A stretch of DNA of 64,000 nt. It comes from Duganella sp. sic0402 (GTDB taxonomy: Bacteria; Pseudomonadota; Gammaproteobacteria; Burkholderiales; Burkholderiaceae_D). The stretch spans positions 682,001-746,000 of the forward strand of contig NZ_JAHUWK010000001.1 of assembly GCF_019219065.1 (NCBI RefSeq). Direction: 5' to 3'. Shown here piece by piece: positions 8,067 to 16,060 of this stretch. The position numbers and the translations under genes are program-made. The notes under the pieces were generated by a model, which made no database searches, was not told the DNA's origin, and saw only the letters and a list, made by a program, of their open reading frames with translations. Each line of letters opens with the position of its first letter. The first letter of the stretch is position 1.

Positions 8067-11000
8067 GTCGCCGCTCCGCGTCCGAGGGCTTGCGAGGTAT
8101 CAACACGGCCGCTGAGGGCATGCTTCAGCGCCGATGTGTAGTAGGCGACCTGGCCCGTTTCTGCGCCGGTGACGGCCAGCTTGAGGATGGCTTTAACGTA
8201 CGGCCGCTGGCGGATAAAATTGGCGATCTCTGGACGCGTGTAGTAGCGTGTTGAGCGGGTGTCCGTGGCAGGCCAGGGGGACAGCCAACTGATCAACTCG
8301 GTGTTGAGACGGCTGATGCAGTCGGCCTCATGTTCACCCGCGACAAACAGCAACTCGGCGACGACCTGCAGCCGCGTGTAAGGCGGGTTGCTGACGCTCA
8401 GTTCAATGAACGGGCTGCTGCGGGCAGCCAGGAAATCGCTGATGGCGGCCAGCATCTGGCCGCTGTTGGACGGGCAGGTGGCATCGTCGACAGCGGGGGT
8501 GTCCGGTCCAGGCACGGGGGTGATCCAGACTTGTCCGGCGCGTGGCATGGCGCCGTTGCCGCTGGCGGGGATGACAGCCACTTGCCACAGTGACGGAAAG
8601 GCGTCGAGCAGCAGGTTGGCATAGTCCCATGCCTGGATGGCGACCTCCTTGTGGCGCAGCCGCTCGGCGATCCACTGGTCGAAAGCGGCGCCGGTGGCTT
8701 CGGCGCGTCCGCCGGCCGATGGGGCGGGCTGGACGATGTCACCCAGCGTATCAAGTGCGGGGTCGGCGCTGCTGATGCTGCCGGACGGCAAAGGCGTACC
8801 CAGTTGCCGGGCCCCGCCAGGACCTTGCCAGACGGCGTAGGCGGCGTTCATCCAGAGCGCGGACAGTAACGGATATTGGCTGGGGTCGCCTTTGCCGAGG
8901 CTGACCCGCAGATATTGGGGCGCGGCATCGGGCGGGACCAGAAAGCGGATGATACCGGTCTGGCGCAGGCCGTTGCTGGCGTCACGCACCAGTTGCAGCG
9001 GCTGCCAGTTGCTGACGCCGTTGGTGCTGTAGCGCCAACTTGGCGTGGGCAGACTGCCGGGCCAGCCACCCGCAGGGGGGACTAGTTCAAACAGCACGCT
9101 GATGGCGCTGGCTGGTGCGGAAAGGCTGATGTCCAGTGTGGCGGTGTCAGGCAGCGGCTGCAGCAGTGCTTGGCCTCCCTCCGTTGGCCATGGCTGCGGC
9201 GTTATTTCTCCGAATGCTTGCAGGTGGAACCAGTGCAACGGCGCAACGCTGTCGGGCGTGGCGCTGGCGCTGTAATCGACGCTGAGGCCCTGAGCCTGCG
9301 GCAGCCATGGCTGATTGGGGAAAGCCAGCGGCGCAGGCGTTGGTGTTGGTGTCGGCGTTGTAGCCGGCGTTGGGCCTGGCGTAGGCGCTGGCGCGGGTGA
9401 CGGTGGACACTCCAGCTGTTCGCCACAGCCGGCTTTCTTGCAAGCCTCTACGGCGGCAGCGGAAGTCAGGGCGAGCGATGCGGCCATCACGTTGGGGGCA
9501 TACAATACGTCGCCGAACGCATAAGATGGCGTTGCCAGCACCACTTGCATCGCGCTCAATGTGGGGTCGTAAATGACGGGAAGGGGCTCCGGTGTCGGCC
9601 CCATATCCAGAACGGTTTTCTGCGAGGGCGTTCCCTTATCAGGACTGAACAACTGCTGCTGCTCTTTTTCCACCTGCCATGCACCAGGATTCAGCACCGT
9701 CACGTTGACCTTGAATGCTGCGTTATCAAACAACGTGCCTGGCTTACAAGTTTCGCCATTCTCATTGATAATGTAATTCTCGTAGTAGCCTTTGAAGCCG
9801 TCTTTGGTGGCCGGCAAGCCAAACCAGTTGATCGTTAATTCGCACGTCGTCAAACGTTTGGCAAACAATTCCGGCGCCGCGACAGTCAATGCAGCGCCCG
9901 CTACCGGTGGCGAACCGAACAGAGTGAATGGCTGGGCAGGGTCCAGGGGACCGCCTGGGCCGGTCAGTTGCAGTTCTGTCAGACCGGCCACTGCTACCTG
10001 CAGTCCGATGCTCTCCAGACTCAGCCGCGACAGTATGGCGTAGGGAAAGACATATGTTTCAGTCAGCTGGCTCGTGACCGGCGCCCTCAAGGGCAGGCGT
10101 TCCTGCACCAGCGTGGCCAGCAGCACCGGCATGCCGCCGAATTCCGCTGCTTGATCCGCAAACGGCGCCGAGGCGCTGGCGGCGATAGGCAAGATGTATT
10201 GCAGCTGATAGTTCCTGTCGGCTGGCGTGGCTGGCTGCACTGTGTATGTTGGCACATCGGCCCAACCGTCGGGCGTGGTGTAGCGCAGCATAAAGCCCAC
10301 CGTCAGGATGCGCGCCAACACTGTTTCCGGGCTCATGTTCGCGCGTGCACCGAGTATGGTCAGGTCGGGCAGGATCCCGGCCCAGCTGTCGGCCGAGACC
10401 GTCAGTGTCAGAGTGACGGTGCGCGTGCCGCCCGCCATCAGCAAGCTGTTGCTGGCCAGCGCGAAGCCCAGGCTGGCCAGCGAGCTGGTCAATGCCCCCG
10501 CGTCGCCCACGGCGCAGGCGCCAAACAGCGGAAATGGCGTGGCGATCATCGGCGCGCTGTCCGCCAGCGCCACCTCGCCACTGTAGACCTGGGCTGGCGC
10601 CAGCGGCAGCCCGAGCGCCAGCGGCTGCTCAAGCAGCGTGACCGTGCGCATGCCGCTAATGACGGCTGCGTCCACCGTCAGCGCCGCTTCCAGCGCGTAC
10701 AGGATGGGTTCCGACTCGGCATCAGTTCCCGCGAGGAAGGTGGCGCCCTTGGGCAGCGTCGTCTGTGCCAGGCCATCGGCCGGCGTGAAAGCCAGTGCCA
10801 CCCGGTCCGGCACGCACTGCCGCACGGTCTGGCGTAACACGGCCTCATGGTAGAAGCGTTGCAAGCGCGCAGGGAAGCTATTGATACTGTGCTGCGCATG
10901 GCGGAACAGCTGGGCAAATGCATCCCACAGGCCGGACTGCGGTGCATGGTCGCCACTTTGCAGCGATGGCGCCAGGCTGGCAAGCGCATCGCTTTGGACA

Positions 11001-11605
11001 CGCTCCAGCTCCACGATCAATGCGGCCAGCAAGGCCTCCAGCAGTGCCAGCAGCATCTTGATCCAGCGGCTGCCTGTCTGCTCGCGCAACAGGCGTGGCT
11101 CGGCGGGCGCGTATTCCAGATGCGCCAGCAAGGGCCGCGCGGCGTCCGCCAGCGCCGGGATGCGCTGCGCCGTCAGCAGTTGGGGTAGCGCCTGGTGCAG
11201 CGCGCTGCCTGGCGAGAGGCCCAGCGCGGCGTCGATGTCGACGATGCTCAACAGGCGCAGTAAGCCGCGCGTCAAGGTGCGCCAGTGGGCCAGGCGCTGT
11301 TCGCCGTCGGCGGCACCGGCCAGCGCCTCCAGCAGCAGGTCCAGCTCGAATTCGATGTCGCCGATGTCCAGCGCGGCGCATAGCGCCGCCGCGATGCTGG
11401 CGTCGTGCTGGAAGAATCCGGCCCAGTCGCCGTCCGGCTGGTCATGCACATCGTAAAAGCGCAACAGCGCGCCGTATTCAGCGGCGAATCCGAGTACGCT
11501 GGCCAGGCTGCGGCCATCCACCTGCACCGAATCCGGCGCGGGCGCGCTGAGCCGGCGGTCGCGCTGGCTCAGCGCGTTATTCAGGGGCAGGGGGCGGATA
11601 TCCAT
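8063..11605 (-). CDS. baseplate J-like protein (Afp11-like)
   Basis: An 1180-residue baseplate wedge component. The baseplate J/gp47 hallmark (FTPADGLAQTTLPKGATFLA, about residues 270-290) marks the central domain, and the C-terminal 250 residues (for example QVWITPVPGP, then TRYYTRPEIANFIRQRPYVKAI) fit the arm that meets the next wedge subunit. Residues about 730-760 are a Pro/Thr-rich linker (PTPGPTPATTPTPTPTPAP) flanked by Cys residues, a likely flexible tether. The ATG at 11605 has no strong Shine-Dalgarno and is probably translated by coupling to the gp25 gene 14 bases upstream. Its stop overlaps the next start. In eCIS two such large J-like proteins are usual, and both are present here in the expected order. 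Confidence 0.85.
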   Translation of the reverse strand: MDIRPLPLNNALSQRDRRLSAPAPDSVQVDGRSLASVLGFAAEYGALLRFYDVHDQPDGDWAGFFQHDASIAAALCAALDIGDIEFELDLLLEALAGAADGEQRLAHWRTLTRGLLRLLSIVDIDAALGLSPGSALHQALPQLLTAQRIPALADAARPLLAHLEYAPAEPRLLREQTGSRWIKMLLALLEALLAALIVELERVQSDALASLAPSLQSGDHAPQSGLWDAFAQLFRHAQHSINSFPARLQRFYHEAVLRQTVRQCVPDRVALAFTPADGLAQTTLPKGATFLAGTDAESEPILYALEAALTVDAAVISGMRTVTLLEQPLALGLPLAPAQVYSGEVALADSAPMIATPFPLFGACAVGDAGALTSSLASLGFALASNSLLMAGGTRTVTLTLTVSADSWAGILPDLTILGARANMSPETVLARILTVGFMLRYTTPDGWADVPTYTVQPATPADRNYQLQYILPIAASASAPFADQAAEFGGMPVLLATLVQERLPLRAPVTSQLTETYVFPYAILSRLSLESIGLQVAVAGLTELQLTGPGGPLDPAQPFTLFGSPPVAGAALTVAAPELFAKRLTTCELTINWFGLPATKDGFKGYYENYIINENGETCKPGTLFDNAAFKVNVTVLNPGAWQVEKEQQQLFSPDKGTPSQKTVLDMGPTPEPLPVIYDPTLSAMQVVLATPSYAFGDVLYAPNVMAASLALTSAAAVEACKKAGCGEQLECPPSPAPAPTPGPTPATTPTPTPTPAPLAFPNQPWLPQAQGLSVDYSASATPDSVAPLHWFHLQAFGEITPQPWPTEGGQALLQPLPDTATLDISLSAPASAISVLFELVPPAGGWPGSLPTPSWRYSTNGVSNWQPLQLVRDASNGLRQTGIIRFLVPPDAAPQYLRVSLGKGDPSQYPLLSALWMNAAYAVWQGPGGARQLGTPLPSGSISSADPALDTLGDIVQPAPSAGGRAEATGAAFDQWIAERLRHKEVAIQAWDYANLLLDAFPSLWQVAVIPASGNGAMPRAGQVWITPVPGPDTPAVDDATCPSNSGQMLAAISDFLAARSSPFIELSVSNPPYTRLQVVAELLFVAGEHEADCISRLNTELISWLSPWPATDTRSTRYYTRPEIANFIRQRPYVKAILKLAVTGAETGQVAYYTSALKHALSGRVDTSQALGRGAAT

Positions 11606-11619
11606 GGAGCGTTATCCGG

Positions 11620-12039
11620 CTATGCCGGCGATATGGTGGCTTCGTTCAGATAGAAGGGATAAACCAGATTGCTGCGCGAATTGGTCTGGCGCACCACATA
11701 ATCAATCGTGATCGCCAACTGGCCACGCAGTGGATCGACCTGGGACAGTTCGATCCGCAACACTTCGACGCGCGGCTCCCAGTTGAGTATCGCCAAACTC
11801 AGCGTCGACTTGATCTCGCTGGCCATGGTAGTGTCGAGCGAGTCAAACACGCGCTGATGCAGATCGGAGCCGTAGGCCTCCAGCATCAGCCGTTCGCCAA
11901 TATTGGTCGAGAGCAGCACCCACAGGGATTGCTGGATATTCGCGTCGCCAGCGGAAATGACCACGCTGGCCGCGCTGCGGCTGAAGGTTGGCGGGAAGCT
12001 CCAGCCGGCGCCAAGGAAGGAGGGATCGCGGCCGCGCAT
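11620..12039 (-). CDS. GPW/gp25 family baseplate protein (Afp9-like)
   Basis: This 139-residue protein matches the gp25 family, a core baseplate wedge subunit that links sheath and baseplate in contractile tails. Visible features are the N-terminal GWSFPPTF, a central IQQSLWVLLSTNIGERLM (the usual 'I..aL..iL.T.kGERvm' motif) and the two-strand end with EVLRIEL and LAITIDYVV. Length is normal for the family. It sits three bases after the PAAR gene and before the J-like genes, as expected for a wedge operon, although in Afp the gp25 gene precedes the PAAR-type gene. Confidence 0.93.
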   Translation of the reverse strand: MRGRDPSFLGAGWSFPPTFSRSAASVVISAGDANIQQSLWVLLSTNIGERLMLEAYGSDLHQRVFDSLDTTMASEIKSTLSLAILNWEPRVEVLRIELSQVDPLRGQLAITIDYVVRQTNSRSNLVYPFYLNEATISPA

Positions 12040-12042
12040 GCG

Positions 12043-12342
12043 TCAGCCGCCTATCATGACGGTCGGCAGGCCGAGTACGATGCTGCCGCCGTGCGCCGTG
12101 GTGTCGCCCATGCGGGCCGCCGGGCGACCGCCGATCAGCACCGACGACGAACCCTTGACGATGGCGTCCGGCGGCCCGACGCACACGCACATATCGCCCA
12201 CGCAGGCGGCTGGCAAGCCGCCGATCAGCACCACCGGCACGCCGGGGCCGGTAATCGGTCCGCCCACATGCGGCACGGGGACCGGGCCGGGATTGACCAT
12301 CGGGCAGGTATGCATATCGGTTTGACGGGCGGCGGGTGGCAT
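12043..12342 (-). CDS. PAAR-domain spike tip protein (Afp10-like)
   Basis: A 99-residue PAAR-like protein, expected to cap the VgrG-type spike. It has the Pro/Gly/Val-rich repeat pattern of the family (GGPITGPGVPVVLIGG, later SVLIGGRPAARMGD) with Cys, His and Asp residues (H11, C13, then VGDMCVC) that can bind the tip metal ion. The ATG at 12342 is chosen because AGGAG lies 7 bases upstream. It is the gene between the VgrG-like spike and gp25. There is no C-terminal toxin extension, so it is a structural tip rather than an effector carrier. Confidence 0.92.
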   Translation of the reverse strand: MPPAARQTDMHTCPMVNPGPVPVPHVGGPITGPGVPVVLIGGLPAACVGDMCVCVGPPDAIVKGSSSVLIGGRPAARMGDTTAHGGSIVLGLPTVMIGG

Positions 12343-12361
12343 GGTGGACTCCTCGATACGG

Positions 12362-14161
12362 TTAGTTGATTTTGACCAGCGCACCTTGCACCGTCACCAT
12401 GGCGCTGGAGCTGAGCTTGGCGCTGGCGCCGCCCTGGGCGGCAAAGCTGGCGTCGGCCTTGGCGTCGATGGTGGCGCCGGCGATGCTGACCCCGCCGCTG
12501 CCCTTCAGTGTCAGCTTGCCGGTGGCGCTCAGGCTCAGGTCCTGCTGGGCCTTGATGGCGATGCTGCCGGCGCCCTTGATTTCGATGCTATTGCCGGCCA
12601 GCGTGATGGTGTTGCCATGTTTGTCCTTGATGACCAGCTGGTCGGCCTTGTCATCCAGCCGGATGCTGTGCTGGTCCGGCGTTTCGATGCTGATGGCGTT
12701 CTGTTTGTCGTCGAAATCGATGCGCAGTTTGCTGCGCGTGACGATGGACTTGAGGTTGTTGGCGGCGCTGGGCAGCGCGGGCGGCGGCAGCTTCTTGCTG
12801 TATACCGCGCCCAGGATGACGGGAAAGCGCGGATCGCCGTTCATGAAAGCAAGCAGCACTTCGTCACCGACCTCGGGATAGAACATGGCGCCGAATTCCT
12901 TGCTAGCGTAGAAGCTGGCCAGCCGCGCCCACAAGCCCAGTTTGCCTGCCTGCAGCAATGGCAGCGATACCTGGACACGGAATTCGCCGGCCGGATCGCC
13001 ATCCAGCTTCAGCACCACGCCGGTCTGTACATTGGCCATCGCCGCCAACTGGCCTGAGGCCGGCGGCGCGTTCACCGCCGGCGCGCGTTCGGTAAACCAT
13101 TCCGGCGCCATGCCGATGGTGGCGCGGGTCGACCAGAAACCATCGCTGACGCTGTGCTGCACGGCCGACACATAGGCGTCGCCATTGAAGCGGCTGCCGA
13201 GGCCCTCCAGCGTGACCATCACGCCCGGCGCCGCCAGCGCGCTGCCCTGGAATAGCGCTTCGCCGCGTATCTTGGCCAGCCGCGACTTGGTCAGTTCGGC
13301 CGAAGTCCAGGCAGTGAGGTCGGCTTTTGCCAGGCTGGCGCCGGTCTGCTGCACATAGTCGGAGACGCCGAACACCTGCGCCAGCTGGTCGAAACTGAGG
13401 TTGCCTGGCGCGCTGACGGTGCTGCTGCCGGCCGCCGACCCGGCCACCGCCTGGGTGGCTGGGTCCCAGGCGTAGCTGTGGATGGCGCTGGCCCGGTACT
13501 GGGTGGTGGCGTCCATTTCAGCATGGAATTCCAGCAGCGACAGCCCATAGGCCAGCGTCAGCACTGGTGAGGCAGAGGTGTCGGGCGGCGCCACCACGAT
13601 CTTGCCAGCCGAGGCGATCACCAGCATGCCATTCAGCTGCGCGCGCGTCAGCATCAGGTCCCAGTCGCTGCAGTAGTATTGCACCACCGACGGCTGCTGC
13701 GGCGTGGTGGCGCTGACCTTGGCTTCCAGCCCGGCGTCGCCGATCAGCTTGGAGATCACCTTGCTGTCGGTGGTGTTTTCGAAGATGGCGCTCTTGCGCG
13801 CCAGCGTCATCACGGTCGCCTTGTCGGTGGCGTCGACGATCAGGCGCGAGGCGCCGTCGTTGCTGATCTCCAGTCCCTGCTGGTAGATCAGGCCGGAAAA
13901 TACCTCGCTGCTTTTGCCGTCATAGCCCAGCGCTATTTTCAGCGGGCTGCCCGGGATCAAGGTCTTGGTTTCGCTGATCGGGAAGGTGGCCAGGTGGGGA
14001 TCGCCGTCAGAGATCACCAGCCGCGCGCGCGGCAGCTTGTTGACGCCAGTCCAGATGTCGACCGACACCACCTGATACGCGCTATCCAGCGCCTTGCCGT
14101 CGGCGGTGATGCTGATGGTGACCAGCTCGCCGCCGGTCAGTACCGGTGATGGCGCGCTCAT
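12362..14161 (-). CDS. VgrG-like spike protein (Afp8-like)
   Basis: This 599-residue protein is the central spike. Residues about 10-340 correspond to the gp27-like ring domain (phage late control D family). Residues about 372-455 hold the OB-fold with the usual phrase 'GEFRVQVSLPLL...GLWARLA' and 'YPEVGDEVLLAFMNGDPRFPVILG'. The remaining residues, with repeated I/T/L strands (SIEIKGAGSIAIKAQQDLSLSA), form the beta-helix needle on which PAAR sits. The ATG at 14161 overlaps the stop of the upstream gene (ATGA). There is no effector extension at the C-terminus. VgrG is shared with type VI secretion, but every neighbour is of the eCIS type. Confidence 0.92.
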   Translation of the reverse strand: MSAPSPVLTGGELVTISITADGKALDSAYQVVSVDIWTGVNKLPRARLVISDGDPHLATFPISETKTLIPGSPLKIALGYDGKSSEVFSGLIYQQGLEISNDGASRLIVDATDKATVMTLARKSAIFENTTDSKVISKLIGDAGLEAKVSATTPQQPSVVQYYCSDWDLMLTRAQLNGMLVIASAGKIVVAPPDTSASPVLTLAYGLSLLEFHAEMDATTQYRASAIHSYAWDPATQAVAGSAAGSSTVSAPGNLSFDQLAQVFGVSDYVQQTGASLAKADLTAWTSAELTKSRLAKIRGEALFQGSALAAPGVMVTLEGLGSRFNGDAYVSAVQHSVSDGFWSTRATIGMAPEWFTERAPAVNAPPASGQLAAMANVQTGVVLKLDGDPAGEFRVQVSLPLLQAGKLGLWARLASFYASKEFGAMFYPEVGDEVLLAFMNGDPRFPVILGAVYSKKLPPPALPSAANNLKSIVTRSKLRIDFDDKQNAISIETPDQHSIRLDDKADQLVIKDKHGNTITLAGNSIEIKGAGSIAIKAQQDLSLSATGKLTLKGSGGVSIAGATIDAKADASFAAQGGASAKLSSSAMVTVQGALVKIN

Positions 14162-14838
14162 GCCGCACCTCCCGCCAGCGGCGGAAACGCCAGTTGCGTG
14201 CCCGGCAGCAGCTGGCGGAAGTCGGCCAGCCCGTTGCTTTGCGCCACCCTCAGATAGTACTGGCTGTCGCCGTAAATGCGGTAGCACAGGCCGGGCAGGG
14301 TGTCGCCGGCAAACACCGTCACCAGGTGGGTCATGTCGGGCGACTGCAGATTGGCTTTTTTGGCCAGCACCACTTCGGTCGCGAACGAGATAAAGGTCAC
14401 CGACAACTTGGCGCGCAGCGGTGTACCGTCCGGCCGGAACAAGGTATAGGCGACGTTCAGCTTGCTCAGCACGCACTGGAACTGCAGTTGCGCCCAGGTC
14501 AGTTTCAGGTATTTCGGCTGGTGGATCGCGCCCTGCACATTGACCGTCATGCGCTTGAAATGATCAATGACGTCCGTCACCCCGTTGGCGGTGGAATCGG
14601 GCGTGGGCATGACGCCGGTGGCGTCGACGATCAGGTCGAAGGCGACGGTTTCCTGGCACACGCGGTTGAAGCTCGGCGACGCACCGCTGCTGCCCTGTGC
14701 CTGGCGGTTATTGTGCTTGATGCCATAGTCGTGGGTATAGCTGGCCGGATTGATCCACACCTCCAGCGTATCGACCACGCTGCTGAAGTCGGGCTTGTCG
14801 TAGGCGTCGATGCGCATGTGTTTCAGGCTGCCGGCCAT
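14158..14838 (-). CDS. LysM-containing CIS tube-initiation protein (Afp7-like)
   Basis: A 226-residue protein with an N-terminal tube-like domain (residues about 1-150, including KPDFSSVVDTLEVWINPASY) and a C-terminal LysM domain at about 169-222 (LVTVFAGDTLPGLCYRIYGD, ending LLPGTQLAFPPL). In eCIS and phage baseplates this protein joins spike and tube (the T4 gp53/gp54 and Afp7 role). The ATG at 14838 is set by the family N-terminus, and it lies immediately after the stop of the DUF5908 gene. Its own stop overlaps the VgrG-like start. Confidence 0.9.
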   Translation of the reverse strand: MAGSLKHMRIDAYDKPDFSSVVDTLEVWINPASYTHDYGIKHNNRQAQGSSGASPSFNRVCQETVAFDLIVDATGVMPTPDSTANGVTDVIDHFKRMTVNVQGAIHQPKYLKLTWAQLQFQCVLSKLNVAYTLFRPDGTPLRAKLSVTFISFATEVVLAKKANLQSPDMTHLVTVFAGDTLPGLCYRIYGDSQYYLRVAQSNGLADFRQLLPGTQLAFPPLAGGAA

Positions 14839-14839
14839 G

Positions 14840-15028
14840 TCAGCGCTCCGCCTTGCGCCGCAGTACCTGCAGCACTTCGCGCACACAGGCGCTGACCAGG
14901 GCCTGCTGCTGGGACGGACTGATGGGCGCGTCGTCGCAGCAGCCGTCCGCCGGCCGCGCCGCAGCGGCTGTTTCGCCAGGCTCGCGCACCGCGACCCTGA
15001 CCCCGATTTCACCGATATTCAGACTCAT
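14840..15028 (-). CDS. DUF5908 family protein (Afp6-like)
   Basis: A 62-residue protein with the DUF5908 layout: a short N-terminal strand (SLNIGEIGVRVAV), an acidic/Ala-rich linker with two adjacent Cys residues, and a C-terminal helix (QQALVSACVREVLQVLRR). Small proteins of this type sit between the second tube gene and the LysM gene in most eCIS operons; their exact job is not established. The start overlaps the stop of the second tube gene (ATGA), and the position and length fit the family. Confidence 0.85.
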   Translation of the reverse strand: MSLNIGEIGVRVAVREPGETAAAARPADGCCDDAPISPSQQQALVSACVREVLQVLRRKAER

Positions 15029-15570
15029 TGCATCAGCTTTTCGTATTCAATCAACGCGCTCACCGGTGGCACCATGGCCAGCGCGTCGGTCAGTGGAAGG
15101 CGGGTGATGGTGGCGTAGGTAAATTCCAGCACCTCGGTCAGCACCTCGTTGCGATTGGCGTCGAACGGCCCGGTGACCCAGCGCACCGGCCACGCGCGGT
15201 ACAGATTCCACGCCACCCGCGGCAGGCGGTCGGGACCGAGCAGCATCACCACCAGCGCCTGCGTCAGGATAGGCGCACCAAGGTTGGAGCCAACCGTCTG
15301 CGCCGCCCATTCGGACAGAAAGGAGGCGCGCGTGACGTAGCCGCGCCGCAGCACCAGGTTGGGGGTGGTGGTTTGCCCCGGCAACTGGTGGACGAAACGG
15401 TTCTCGCCGCCTTCCTTGACCGCTTCCAGTTCGATCTTGGCCTCCAATCCGGAAGCCTCCTGGAAACTGGCATCGGCTATGCTGCTCAGTTGCAGGGCCG
15501 TGCCGGTGCCCGCCACCATGACGGTAAAGAAGAAGCCCGGTGGCGGGCGGTAGCCGTTCTCGAATATCAC
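15025..15570 (-). CDS. second tube protein, gp19-like (Afp5-like)
   Basis: A 181-residue gp19-type tail tube protein. Family features are the N-terminal 'PPPGFFFTVMV', the 'SFQEASGLEAKIELEAVKEGGEN' strand pair and 'LVLRRGYVTRASFLSEW'. In Afp and PVC this paralogue forms the first tube ring next to the baseplate. It begins with GTG at 15570, which overlaps the stop of the major tube gene (GTGA), so translation is probably coupled. It is about 30 residues longer than the major tube protein, mainly at the C-terminus. Confidence 0.9.
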   Translation of the reverse strand: MIFENGYRPPPGFFFTVMVAGTGTALQLSSIADASFQEASGLEAKIELEAVKEGGENRFVHQLPGQTTTPNLVLRRGYVTRASFLSEWAAQTVGSNLGAPILTQALVVMLLGPDRLPRVAWNLYRAWPVRWVTGPFDANRNEVLTEVLEFTYATITRLPLTDALAMVPPVSALIEYEKLMQ

Positions 15571-16022
15571 GGTGCGGAAATGACCATGGTTTCGAAGGCC
15601 AGCTCGACGCTCTCGACCGCGACTTCATTGCCTTCCGACTTCAGCTCGGTGCCGGTGACCTTGATCGGGAAGGCGTTGTTGAGGGTCCACACCATTTTCG
15701 GCGCTGCCGTCTCGTCGAGCAGGCTGACCACGATGGTGACACGGGCGATGGTGTTCATCTTGATCTGGTTGAACCAGTCCCACAGCGCGGTGTCATTAAT
15801 GAAAATGCCCTTGCGCAGGGTGACGTTGCCGACCTTGCCCAGGCCCGGCATTTTGATCGGATAAAAGCTGGGGCTGTCGCCGTGGCGGTATTCGATCGGC
15901 GTGACCTCGGTGCTGAGACCGGTCACTTCCTGGAAACTGACCACGCCCGCCGGCAAGCCGCTGACGGAGAAATAGAACTTGGGCAACGGCCAGATATTTG
16001 TGGATTGTACTTCACCTGCCAT
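15567..16022 (-). CDS. major inner tube protein, gp19-like (Afp1-like)
   Basis: This 151-residue protein is the main tube subunit, forming the hollow shaft in which cargo can travel. It shows the gp19 pattern: 'FYFSVSGLPAGVVSFQEVTGL', a pair of strands with 'EYRHGDSPSF', 'MPGLGKVGNVTLRKGIF', and a C-terminal 'VESVELAFETMVI'. AGGAG lies 8 bases before the ATG, a stronger ribosome site than most genes of this operon have, as fits a high-copy subunit. It follows the sheath gene directly. Confidence 0.93.
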   Translation of the reverse strand: MAGEVQSTNIWPLPKFYFSVSGLPAGVVSFQEVTGLSTEVTPIEYRHGDSPSFYPIKMPGLGKVGNVTLRKGIFINDTALWDWFNQIKMNTIARVTIVVSLLDETAAPKMVWTLNNAFPIKVTGTELKSEGNEVAVESVELAFETMVISAP

Positions 16023-16060
16023 GATGGACTCCTGTAATTAAGATGGTCTGCTTACGCTGC

